Positions 18,250 to 26,032 of a stretch of DNA of 40,861 nt are shown here, one piece after another. The notes below the pieces were generated by a model that did not search any database, was not told the DNA's origin, and saw only the letters and a program-made list of their open reading frames with translations. How positions within the stretch are numbered: the first letter of the stretch is position 1; each line of letters opens with the position of its first letter. The stretch is from positions 1 through 40,861 of the forward strand of contig JAJXTV010000032.1 in the NCBI GenBank assembly GCA_021783515.1. Direction: 5' to 3'. A program made the translations under genes and the position numbers. The stretch comes from Nitrospirota bacterium (lineage in GTDB: Bacteria; Nitrospirota; Thermodesulfovibrionia; Thermodesulfovibrionales; UBA6898).

Positions 18250-19512
18250 TTACCTCCTCACCATTTGAATGGCCTTGAGCGCCGTGCCGGTAGCCGTCTG
18301 ACCCGAAGACATCACGTCGGAAGGCTTCTTCACGCATCCCGTGGCCAGTATCTCTGCCGGTACGACAAAGCCGTTGTCGTCGTATTTCGCGTTGCCGGGG
18401 ACCTTCACCTGCGCGGTGGAAGGCTCCATGCCGGTGGCGAGGACGACCATCTCGTGCCGCGACTGGATCTTCTTGCCGGAAAGGGTGTCTTCGACCGTCA
18501 CAATGACGTCCTTCGTGGCGGGGTCCTCTTCGATCTTCGCCACCTTACCCTTGACGAACGAGACGTTTCCGTCGGCCTTCACCTTCTTGTAGAACTTCTC
18601 GTACCTGCCGGGGGTCCTGAGGTCGATATAGTAGATCGTCGCCTTCGACTCGGGGTTGGCCTCCCTGATATAGGTGGTCTGCTTCAGCGAGGCAAGACAG
18701 CATATATAGGAGCAGAAGGCCAGATGGTTCTCGTCCCTCGAACCGGCGCACTGAACGAACGCAATATCGTTGACCGCCTTGCCATCCGACGGTCTGACGA
18801 TCTTGCCGCCCGTGGGGCCGTTGACCGCGGCGAGCCTCTCCATCATCATGTTCGTAATCAGGTTGCCGACCTTCCCGAAAGAAAGGTTCGTCATCTTTGT
18901 TGCGTCATAGGGGTTCCACCCGGTGGCCCAGACAATCGATGCGACCTTGATAGTGAAGGTCTTCGCCTTTTCTTCCAGATCCACCGCGTTGTAGGGGCAT
19001 GCGTCCCTGCACTTTTGGGCAGATGCAGTCCCGATAATCGAGGGATCAATGACGTACCTCTGAGGGAAGGACATTTCATGCGGCAGGTAAGCCGCCTTTC
19101 TCTTGTCCATTCCGAAATTAAAGGTATTGGACACTTCGACATCACACGCCTCGCCGCATTTGCCGCAGCAGGTGCAGTTGCCGTTGACGTGCCGCGGGCT
19201 CTGCTTGAGGGTGACGTCGTAATTGCCGGGGCCGCCCGATATCTTCTCGACCTCGGTAAGCGTGAACCACTTCACGAGCTTGTTCTTCTTTATTCTCTGA
19301 AAGTTGATCTCCAGACCGCAGGTCGGCGGGCAAAGCTTCGGGAAATACTTGTTGAGCTGGGCAACCCTGCCGCCCAGATAGGGGTTCTTTTCGACGATAA
19401 ACACTTCGTAGCCCACCTCGGCAGCCTCAAGCGCCGTAGTGATACCGCTGATTCCTCCCCCGACGACCAGGATCGTTCCTGTCTCGGGAGTGCCGGTCTT
19501 CTCATCCGCCAT
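18250..19512 (-). CDS. qmoA: Quinone-interacting oxidoreductase subunit A (HdrA-like flavoprotein)
   Basis: A 420-residue soluble flavoprotein related to HdrA. The dinucleotide loop VVGGGISGITTALEAA is at residues 16-31, followed by the family's EKNPYLGGRVAQLNKYFPKLCPPTCGLE, and a Cys-rich segment (NCTCCGKCGEAC) sits near residue 105. It lacks the classic pair of ferredoxin motifs that QmoB carries, as is usual for QmoA. The start ATG follows GGAGGAAT. It is the first gene of qmoABC and is separated from aprA by 256 bases that contain strong hairpins, so its level may be set separately from aprBA. Confidence 0.95.
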   Translation of the reverse strand: MADEKTGTPETGTILVVGGGISGITTALEAAEVGYEVFIVEKNPYLGGRVAQLNKYFPKLCPPTCGLEINFQRIKKNKLVKWFTLTEVEKISGGPGNYDVTLKQSPRHVNGNCTCCGKCGEACDVEVSNTFNFGMDKRKAAYLPHEMSFPQRYVIDPSIIGTASAQKCRDACPYNAVDLEEKAKTFTIKVASIVWATGWNPYDATKMTNLSFGKVGNLITNMMMERLAAVNGPTGGKIVRPSDGKAVNDIAFVQCAGSRDENHLAFCSYICCLASLKQTTYIREANPESKATIYYIDLRTPGRYEKFYKKVKADGNVSFVKGKVAKIEEDPATKDVIVTVEDTLSGKKIQSRHEMVVLATGMEPSTAQVKVPGNAKYDDNGFVVPAEILATGCVKKPSDVMSSGQTATGTALKAIQMVRR

Positions 19513-19707
19513 GTTATTCCTCCATGTTGGGTTGTCTTGCCGTACGTTTATTTTGGGGGCTCAGTGTGCGCTAGCCCCGCTCGATCGGTCGGCACCGCCT
19601 GGTCGGGCCACTTGCCCTGAGGCAGTGCGCCGCTTTTCAGTCTGTAGACTGAGCGGAAGAATCCGGCACCCGCTTTCTTCCGCTTAACCCGCAGACGCAT
19701 AATCTGC

Positions 19708-19742
19708 GTGTGCCCAGGAGCCGGGGCCGGCCCTGGGCACAC
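19708..19742. repeat. Strong inverted repeat between aprA and qmoA
   Basis: GTGTGCCCAGG at 19708-19718 pairs perfectly with 19732-19742; the loop itself can form a short GCCGG/CCGGC stem. On the minus strand it begins 27 bases after the aprA stop. There is no U-tract after it, so it looks more like an RNA-stabilising or attenuating hairpin between aprBA and qmoABC than a full terminator. A smaller CAGTCT/AGACTG hairpin lies further towards qmoA. Confidence 0.55.
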
Positions 19743-19768
19743 ACATGAGACAAACAGAGAGATCCGGA

Positions 19769-21733
19769 TCAGTCAGGGATTATCTGGATATAATCCTTCT
19801 TGAATACAGACCATTCCTTCTTCTCAGGATCGAACTTGGAGTTCACGAAGCACTTCCAGTTCTTCTCATCCACGAGGTCGAAGTCTGACCTGTAGTAGAA
19901 GCCGGGGTACCTGGACTCTTCCCTGAAGAGAATATGCCTGAGGTGAGACTCGACGGTGCCGAGCCTGTGGTAGTTCTCCCAGGCCCTGAGCAGCTCGTGG
20001 AGGTCGCCTGCGGCCATCTTCTCGGAGTCTTCCCTGAGCATACCAAGGAGATGGAAGGCCTTGTCGAGCATTGCCTTGCTGGTAACGTAAGAAGTGGCAA
20101 CGCCTGCGCCGTACTCGTCCGTGATCTTCATCAGCCTTCTCTGGAAACCGGCAGGCTTGATGTAGTTCGGGTTGACGTCGGTAGACGTAGACTTCTGATA
20201 GTGCTCCATAAAGGTCTTGACCGGCTTGTAGACGATGTCGGCAAGCTCTTTAGCGGTCTCTTTAAGGGTAGGCTTGAAGGAGCCGTTGTCCCTTATGAAC
20301 CTGACCATGGACTTTGCTACCATTCTGCCTTCGGCATGCGAGCCGGAGGAGAACTTGTGGCCCGATGCTCCTGTGCCGTCACCTGCGGTGAAGAGGCCGT
20401 TGACGGTGGTCATGCCCTTGTAGTTCTTGCCTTTGTACATGACCTTGTAGGATTCGGGGACCCAGTCCTCGTTCGGGCCTGCTACCCAGATGCCGCAGCA
20501 GCCTGAGTGGGATCCGAGGAGATAGGGCTCTGTAGGCATAATCTCGGAGCCGACCTTCTCGGGCTCGGTGTTCGTGCCCGCCCAGAGGCCTGCCTGGCCG
20601 ACGGACATGTCGAGGAAGTCTTCCCATGCCTCTGCGAGGAGGTGCTTCACTTCCTTCGGGGTCATATTTGCGGAGAGAGCTGCCAGTGCAGTAGGTGTAT
20701 CCATGTAGATCGGGCCTCTGCCTTCCCTCATCTCTTTCAGCATGAGGTGGTTTCTCAGGCAAGACGCCGGTACTTTTGCAAGGCCGTAAGGCGGATACGA
20801 CTTAAGCATCTCCGCGTTTGTAGACATGTAGTTTTCGCCAAGGGTGTTGGTCGCCTTTGCCTTAAAGAGAAGGAACCAGGCGCCGACCGGGCCGTAGCCA
20901 TCCTTGAACCTGGCGGGGACGAACCTGTTTTCCATCATCGTCATCTCGGCGCCGACTTCCTGGCACATCGTGTAGGTCGAGCCCGCGTTCCATACAGGAT
21001 ACCAGCATCTGCCCATACCTTCACCGGTAGACCTCGGCCTGAAAACGTTGACCGCGCCGCCGCAGGCAACCATCATCGCGTTGGTCCTGATGACATATAC
21101 TTTGTTCTCCCTGACGCTGAAGCCTACCGCGCCTGCAATCCTGTTGCCCTCGTTTTTGTCGAGGACGAGCTTGACGATAAAGCATCTTTCGATGATGTTC
21201 TCGGAGCCGAGAGCAGCCTTTGCGGCTTCGGCAACGATCCTCTTGTAGGACTCACCGTTGATCATGATCTGCCAGCGGCCGGAGCGGACCGGCTTCGTGC
21301 CGATCTTGAGGATCGGTGCGCCCTGTGCGCCGTCGACGGTCTTGCCGTCTTCGAGCGTCTTCCAGATGGGGAGGCCCCACTCTTCGAAAAGATAGACCGA
21401 CCTGTCAACGTGCCTTCCGCAGTCGAAGATAAGGTCTTCACGAACGATACCCATAAGGTCGTTCCTGATCATCCGGACGTAGTCGTCGGGCGTGTTCTCG
21501 CCGAGGTAGGTATTGATCGCGGAGAGTCCCTGTGCAACTGCGCCGGACCTTTCGAGGGCGGCCTTGTCGCAAAGAAGGATCTTGGTTCCTTCAGGTGCCC
21601 ATTTCTTTATTTCATATGCTGTCCCGCAGGCAGCCATTCCGCCGCCGACGATGAGGATATCGGTATCGAGTTCAACCACAGCAGGGTCCAGTGTTGCCAG
21701 TAATTCTCCGGCTGGCTTATTCGGTAATGCCAT
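19769..21733 (-). CDS. aprA: Adenylylsulfate (APS) reductase alpha subunit
   Basis: A 654-residue FAD enzyme that reduces APS to sulfite and AMP in dissimilatory sulfate reduction (or runs in reverse in sulfur oxidation). The N-terminal FAD loop is VGGGMAACGTAYEI, followed by LERSGAVAQGLSAINTYLGE, a hallmark of the fumarate reductase-like AprA fold. Further conserved blocks are SYKRIVAEAAK, ASCLRNHLMLKEMREGRGPIYM, GSHSGCCGIWV and the second FAD-contact block GDGTGASGHKFSSGSHAEGR. The length agrees with the family (about 620-665). The start ATG is supported by an upstream AGGAGG. aprB lies 33 bases upstream in the same operon. Together with QmoABC this indicates the reductive direction. Confidence 0.97.
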   Translation of the reverse strand: MALPNKPAGELLATLDPAVVELDTDILIVGGGMAACGTAYEIKKWAPEGTKILLCDKAALERSGAVAQGLSAINTYLGENTPDDYVRMIRNDLMGIVREDLIFDCGRHVDRSVYLFEEWGLPIWKTLEDGKTVDGAQGAPILKIGTKPVRSGRWQIMINGESYKRIVAEAAKAALGSENIIERCFIVKLVLDKNEGNRIAGAVGFSVRENKVYVIRTNAMMVACGGAVNVFRPRSTGEGMGRCWYPVWNAGSTYTMCQEVGAEMTMMENRFVPARFKDGYGPVGAWFLLFKAKATNTLGENYMSTNAEMLKSYPPYGLAKVPASCLRNHLMLKEMREGRGPIYMDTPTALAALSANMTPKEVKHLLAEAWEDFLDMSVGQAGLWAGTNTEPEKVGSEIMPTEPYLLGSHSGCCGIWVAGPNEDWVPESYKVMYKGKNYKGMTTVNGLFTAGDGTGASGHKFSSGSHAEGRMVAKSMVRFIRDNGSFKPTLKETAKELADIVYKPVKTFMEHYQKSTSTDVNPNYIKPAGFQRRLMKITDEYGAGVATSYVTSKAMLDKAFHLLGMLREDSEKMAAGDLHELLRAWENYHRLGTVESHLRHILFREESRYPGFYYRSDFDLVDEKNWKCFVNSKFDPEKKEWSVFKKDYIQIIPD

Positions 21734-21766
21734 ATTTATATTCCTCCTGTTTAATGTATTTGTAAA

Positions 21767-22213
21767 TTATTTGCCGTATATGGCAATAGGCTTCGCAAGC
21801 GAAAAATTATCGATTTCTTCGTCCGTCAGCCTTTCGTCATCAAGGTTCTTCCCTTTATGGGCAGCGTTCTTAGGGTCGATCGAGCCTTCGGGGGTGGTCC
21901 TGATCGGGAACTTGAACCTCTGAAGGTTGCCGTTCCTGAACTGGATCGTCCACATGATCGAGTCGGAGCTCATCATCGGCTGGACAACACCGCCGAGGGG
22001 GACGATGTCGGAGTAGGCCCTGACCGCGATCGCGCCCTGGGGGCAGATCTTCACGCAGGAGTAGCACTCCCAGCACTGGTCGGGCTCCTGGTTGTAGGCC
22101 TTCATGTTTTCAACGTTGAGAACCATTAAGTCGCTCGGGCAGATGTACATGCAAGCGGTCTTCTCGCCGCCCTTACATCCGTCGCACTTTGCGGGATCTA
22201 CAAAACTTGGCAT
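21767..22213 (-). CDS. aprB: APS reductase beta subunit (ferredoxin-like)
   Basis: A 148-residue iron-sulfur subunit that carries two 4Fe-4S clusters and passes electrons to the FAD of AprA. The cluster ligands are visible as C10, C13, C21, C25 (with the characteristic long CDGCKGGEKTAC spacing) and C47, C50, C53, C57 (CWECYSCVKICP). The C-terminal tail (about residues 90-148), which wraps around AprA in known structures, is present in full. The start ATG follows AGGAGG. It is transcribed just before aprA. Confidence 0.97.
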   Translation of the reverse strand: MPSFVDPAKCDGCKGGEKTACMYICPSDLMVLNVENMKAYNQEPDQCWECYSCVKICPQGAIAVRAYSDIVPLGGVVQPMMSSDSIMWTIQFRNGNLQRFKFPIRTTPEGSIDPKNAAHKGKNLDDERLTDEEIDNFSLAKPIAIYGK

Positions 22214-22310
22214 ATCTCTAAACCTCCTGTTTGAATTAGTTGTTTAAGCCGTCCTGTTCACTGCCTGCACTTCATTCAATTCGCTTCCTACTTCACCCCC
22301 TCTCGCTTGC

Positions 22311-22361
22311 GTAACGGGTGAGGAGTAATGGGCGGGATGCCTTCCGCCCATTACCCGTTAC
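22311..22361. repeat. Long imperfect hairpin between sat and aprB
   Basis: Nested inverted repeats: GTAACGGG at 22311-22318 pairs with CCCGTTAC at 22354-22361, and TAATGGGCGG at 22326-22335 pairs with CCGCCCATTA at 22344-22353; the bases 22319-22325 form a bulge. The following sequence (CCATAACCGATTACCG) repeats the same vocabulary of GTAA/CGGG units. It resembles dispersed palindromic or microsatellite-like repeats more than a simple terminator. On the minus strand it lies between sat and aprB. Confidence 0.6.
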
Positions 22362-22439
22362 CCATAACCGATTACCGTTCTTTATGCGCCTTCAAATATA
22401 TGTACCTTTATCAAAACTCCCCGGACAAATATCCGTTAT

Positions 22440-23651
22440 TTATTTTTCAAGACTCTGATAATACTTAATCAGGATCTCAGCCACCTCGGGGCGTGAAAAT
22501 TCTTTAGGCGGGGCAATACCCTTACCTAACATTTCACGAACTTTCGTGCCTGACAGCAGAACAAAATCTTCCTTTGTATGATCAGGTGCTTCGCACATCA
22601 TCATGACCTTGTTCAGTTTCTTCGAGTACGCGGTATGGTCCGCCTTGAAGATCTCAATTAGCAGAGCGCCCTTGGGAACTTCTTTATCAAATATGATCTG
22701 CGCATCGAAAGGACCGTAGTGATCACCCACGCCTGCATGGTCGCGGCCGACAATAAAGTGAGTTGCACCCATGTTCTGACGGAATATCGCGTGCAAGACG
22801 CCTTCGCGGGGACCGGCGTACAGCATATCGAACCCGTACCCCGTGACCATCGCGCTGTTTTTCGGGAAGTACAGCTCGACCATTTTGCGGATCGCAGCAT
22901 CACGAACAGGCGCCGGAATATCTCCCTTCTTCAATTTACCGAGCAGCATATGAATCACCAGGCCGTCACATCCTAAACGGTCCATTGCCATGTGGCAAAG
23001 TTCTTCGTGGGCCAGATGCATGGGGTTACGAGTCTGGAAAGCAACAACCTTTTTCCAGCCGCGCTCGGCGATTTCGTTGCGGATTTCAACTGCGGTACGG
23101 AAGGTGTCAGGAAATTCTTCCTGAAAGTATGAGAAGTTCAGGACCTGGATGGGACCGGAAAGACACACCTTACCCTGCGCGTTAAATGCATCGACCCCCG
23201 GATGCGCTTCCTTATGGTTAGGGCGGTAAACGTTTTCAGACATCATCGCCATGTCTTCATCGCTGAATTCTTCGACCGCCTTCACTTCCATAACTGCGAG
23301 GACCGGATTGCCGTCGACATTCGGATCCTTCAGCGCAATGCGGTCACCGGCCTTGATTGAGCCTGCATCTTTCACCAGGTTTAAAATGGGCACCGGCCAG
23401 AACAAACCTGATGTTGTCTTCATGGTTTTCGCGACAGACAGGGCATCGGCTTTGTTCATGTAGCCCGTTAACGGATTAAAGTAACCGCCGCCCAGCATAA
23501 CGGCATTAGCCGCGGTAGCTGAACTCACAACAATAGAAGCCAGACCCGCAGCTTCTTTCTGCAGGGCTTCATTTTTCGCCGAGTCATATACGAATAGCGG
23601 ATTTAGCTCGTCTGAACCATGCGGCTTAATTAATTTTCCTTTTGCTGCCAT
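22440..23651 (-). CDS. sat: Sulfate adenylyltransferase (ATP sulfurylase), dissimilatory
   Basis: A 403-residue homo-oligomeric ATP sulfurylase that makes APS and pyrophosphate from ATP and sulfate. The active-site motif QTRNPMHLAHE starts at about residue 206 and the second nucleotide motif GRDHAGVGD at about 302. There is no APS kinase domain, as expected for the dissimilatory type. The start ATG is preceded by AGGAGGAAG. It is the first gene of the sat-aprBA-qmoABC run, separated from aprB by 226 bases with a hairpin. Its pyrophosphate product is the substrate of HppA encoded downstream. Confidence 0.97.
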   Translation of the reverse strand: MAAKGKLIKPHGSDELNPLFVYDSAKNEALQKEAAGLASIVVSSATAANAVMLGGGYFNPLTGYMNKADALSVAKTMKTTSGLFWPVPILNLVKDAGSIKAGDRIALKDPNVDGNPVLAVMEVKAVEEFSDEDMAMMSENVYRPNHKEAHPGVDAFNAQGKVCLSGPIQVLNFSYFQEEFPDTFRTAVEIRNEIAERGWKKVVAFQTRNPMHLAHEELCHMAMDRLGCDGLVIHMLLGKLKKGDIPAPVRDAAIRKMVELYFPKNSAMVTGYGFDMLYAGPREGVLHAIFRQNMGATHFIVGRDHAGVGDHYGPFDAQIIFDKEVPKGALLIEIFKADHTAYSKKLNKVMMMCEAPDHTKEDFVLLSGTKVREMLGKGIAPPKEFSRPEVAEILIKYYQSLEK

Positions 23652-24106
23652 TCTTCTTCCTCCTGTATTAGGTTTTATATATTAGTAATAAGTCCTTACA
23701 AACTTAATACTAAAAAAGCCAAGATCCTGCCTTCCTTCAACGGAACTGCGCACCTGCTGGACGATCTCCGCAGAGATCTGAGGGGATAGCGAACTTCTCA
23801 ATGGACTGTTCTGTCCGGGTTCCTTTCCCGGACCGGGCGCACCAAGTAGTACTGACCTCAATATGCCTCCTTGTCTCGACCTCAATAAAAAGCTTAAAGC
23901 AGTGAAGAATAAAACAACATATTGATTTTAAAACAAAAAACAAACACCATTCAGGCGGCAATGAACTTCTAAAACCCTATAACTATATGCTCCCGCATTT
24001 TTTTAAGTCAAATTCATATTTCTGATATATAGATAAAAATTACTTATCAACCTGATTTTTAAATTATATAGTCAGTTAAAAACTGCGCTGTCCATAATAA
24101 ACCATT
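23652..24106. other. AT-rich intergenic region upstream of sat (455 bp)
   Basis: No credible gene is seen. The part nearest rdgB (about 23880-24080) is markedly AT-rich compared with the surroundings. The part nearest sat holds two small perfect hairpins, GATCTC/GAGATC at 23763-23778 and GTCCGGG/CCCGGAC at 23813-23833, which on the minus strand would lie upstream of or within the sat leader. This is the most likely place for the main promoter of the sulfate reduction genes. Confidence 0.5.
23674..23701 (-). promoter_or_regulatory. Possible sigma-70-type promoter of sat
   Basis: On the minus strand TTGTAA (23701-23696) and TATAAA (23679-23674) are separated by 16 bases. Transcription would start close to the sat ribosome-binding site, giving a very short leader, so this is only one possibility; other promoters may lie in the AT-rich stretch further upstream. 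Confidence 0.28.
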
Positions 24107-24113
24107 TCAGCGC
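24078..24113 (-). terminator. Probable intrinsic terminator of rdgB
   Basis: On the minus strand GCGCTG (overlapping the rdgB stop codon) pairs with CAGCGC 17 bases later and is followed by AGTTTTT. The stem is short (6 bp) and the loop is large, but the position at the gene end and the U-tract support termination. Confidence 0.5.
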
Positions 24114-24709
24114 GGATTGAAAAATTGTTTTTTTAAATAAATGTATAACTTCTTTAAAGCCTTTCCCCTGTGGCTGAGGCTGTCTTTTTCGGCATCGCTC
24201 ATCTCGGCGAAGGTCCGGTGATGACCGGCCGGATAGAAGACGGGATCGTAGCCGAACCCATTGTAACCCCTGGATTTTTCCCCTATTTCCCCCTCTGCGT
24301 GGCCGGTAAAGGTCTTGACCTTGCCGTCCGGAAGGGCAATGGCGATGCAACAGACGAACCGGGCCTGCCTCTCTGCGCCCTCAAGCCCCTTCATCTCCCG
24401 GAGGAGTTTTCTGAGGTTCTTCCGGTCGTCGGCGCCTTCGCCCGCATATCTTGCCGAAAAAACGCCGGGGGCTCCCGCCAGCGCCTTAACTTCGAGTCCA
24501 GAATCGTCCGCAATCGCAAGACAACCGGTAAATTGAGCGATGCTGACCGCCTTTTTTACCGCATTCTGCCTAAACGTCTTTCCGTCCTCCTCAACCTCGG
24601 GACAGCCGGGGAAGGAGTCGACGGGAAGAAAGCGGACGTCGTATCCCCGGAAGATCCTGCCGATCTCCTCGACCTTCTTTCTGTTGCGTGTTGCAAGAAC
24701 GATATTCAT
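24107..24709 (-). CDS. rdgB: XTP/dITP diphosphatase (RdgB/HAM1 family)
   Basis: A 200-residue nucleotide-pool cleaning enzyme that hydrolyses dITP and XTP to monophosphates. It begins MNIVLATRNRKKVEEI, the family N-terminal substrate motif, and shows ADDSGLEVKALAGAPGVFSARYAG, NGFGYDPVF and the C-terminal SHRGKALKKL. The ATG at 24709 is chosen because homologous proteins start at this motif; an upstream in-frame TTG (24760) would add 17 hydrophobic residues with no support. There is no clear ribosome-binding site, so a leaderless or weakly translated message is possible. It is divergent from the sensor kinase gene and ends before the sat promoter region. Confidence 0.93.
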   Translation of the reverse strand: MNIVLATRNRKKVEEIGRIFRGYDVRFLPVDSFPGCPEVEEDGKTFRQNAVKKAVSIAQFTGCLAIADDSGLEVKALAGAPGVFSARYAGEGADDRKNLRKLLREMKGLEGAERQARFVCCIAIALPDGKVKTFTGHAEGEIGEKSRGYNGFGYDPVFYPAGHHRTFAEMSDAEKDSLSHRGKALKKLYIYLKKQFFNPR

Positions 24710-24856
24710 GAAAACGCAGAATAATAAATAAAGGAGTGAAGATTTGTCAAAAAATTGCAATAAATCAAAATTTCTGGGACAATATTACCAGAGTTGGTTG
24801 TCCTGTTTCCAGCCGGCTTTTGCAAATCAAATAGCCCTGGCGGCCCGGAGGAATTC

Positions 24857-26032
24857 ATGTTGAGATGGCTGGAAGACCTTATCCCGGCCAACGAAAAACG
24901 CATTGCGCAACGCATGCGCGTCTATGCAGCGTCGTGCCGCATGCGGCATCATTCCCCCGAAAACGACGTGGGACTGCAGGGCTTTCTGACCTCCGTCTCG
25001 GCGCTTCTGCCGGCTGCGCTTTCCGAGTTCTCCGGCAAGGAGTTCCGGCCTGGTTCGGGACGCGACGAAGATCGCTTTCCTCCTTTTTGTGCCTCCGAGG
25101 CCCGCGCACGCCGGGCTAGGGGCGAATCCCCTGCCGACTTCGTCGACAAGACCAGGCACTGCTTGTCGGGCTATCGTGACATTATAGAAGAGGCCGGGGC
25201 ATCACCGGACGAAAAAAAGGAGGCCGACCGTTTTCTGGAGTGTTTTTTTGACCGCCTGGCATTGGGCTTCTGCCTGGAATGGTTCCGCCTGGCCGAAGAG
25301 CAGGCCGCGGACCTCAAGGGGAAGGAGATGCAGGCCGACAGGCGCCGCGCACGGGAGCAGCTCGCCGGGTTCGCTTCGGGAGTTGCCCACGAGGTACGCA
25401 ATCCGCTCCATGCGCTAATGTCCGTGACCGAGGCCCTCGGCCAGGAGCTGCAGGACAAGCCGGAAGCCGACACCTATCTGTACCATATACGGACCCAGAT
25501 TGACCGCCTGTCTCAGTTGATGAGAGATCTACTTCAGGTCGGCAAAACGGTTGACCCGTCAAAAATACGCCGGGAATCCCTGCGGGAGATATGCCTTGCC
25601 GCGATCAGCACATGGAGGGGCTCGCGGTCGGGAGAGGGGCTCGCGGTTTCCTTCGTGTGTCAGCCGGGAGATGAAGAGGTTGCGGTGCTGACCGACGGAG
25701 TCACTCTGCAGCAGGTACTGTTGAGTCTGCTCGACAACGCCGGACAGCATAGTCCGGCGGGGAGCGAAATAGAAGTCGCCATTTCCGTCCCCCGGGACGA
25801 ATTCGCCGCGGTCCGGGTGACCGACAGAGGGTCCGGGATACCGGAAGAATTCCGGCAGAGGATTTTCGAACCCTTCTTCTCAACCCGCCGGGGCGGGACA
25901 GGGCTCGGCCTCACCATCATCAAGGATTCATTGGAGAGTCAGGGCGGCTCCGTGGCCATATGGAACAATGACCCGCCTCCGGGGGCCACTGCGGAGATAA
26001 CCCTTCCGCGTGCCGAAGGGGGGCCGGAGTGA
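24857..26032 (+). CDS. Soluble sensor histidine kinase (NtrB-like)
   Basis: A 391-residue kinase without membrane segments. The H-box GVAHEVRNPLHALMSVTEAL places the phospho-His at about residue 178; then follow the N-box (LLSLLDNAGQHSP), the G1 box (DRGSGIP), the F-box (FEPFFSTRRGGTGLGL) and G2. The first 160 residues, rich in Arg, Cys and Glu, show no domain I recognise and are presumably the sensory part. The ATG at 24857 with GGAGGAA upstream is preferred over the in-frame TTG at 24794. The stop overlaps the start of the sigma-54 activator (GTGA), so the two are a cognate pair. Stimulus unknown. Confidence 0.9.
   Translation: MLRWLEDLIPANEKRIAQRMRVYAASCRMRHHSPENDVGLQGFLTSVSALLPAALSEFSGKEFRPGSGRDEDRFPPFCASEARARRARGESPADFVDKTRHCLSGYRDIIEEAGASPDEKKEADRFLECFFDRLALGFCLEWFRLAEEQAADLKGKEMQADRRRAREQLAGFASGVAHEVRNPLHALMSVTEALGQELQDKPEADTYLYHIRTQIDRLSQLMRDLLQVGKTVDPSKIRRESLREICLAAISTWRGSRSGEGLAVSFVCQPGDEEVAVLTDGVTLQQVLLSLLDNAGQHSPAGSEIEVAISVPRDEFAAVRVTDRGSGIPEEFRQRIFEPFFSTRRGGTGLGLTIIKDSLESQGGSVAIWNNDPPPGATAEITLPRAEGGPE

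Noticed and set aside
15811-19620. Very long (1269-codon) plus-strand open frame opposite qmoABC
   Set aside because: It is the antisense shadow of three clearly recognised genes with strong codon bias; the translation shows no domain.
23682-23961. Short minus-strand frames upstream of sat
   Set aside because: Translations are low in information and end without family motifs; a leader with hairpins explains the region better.
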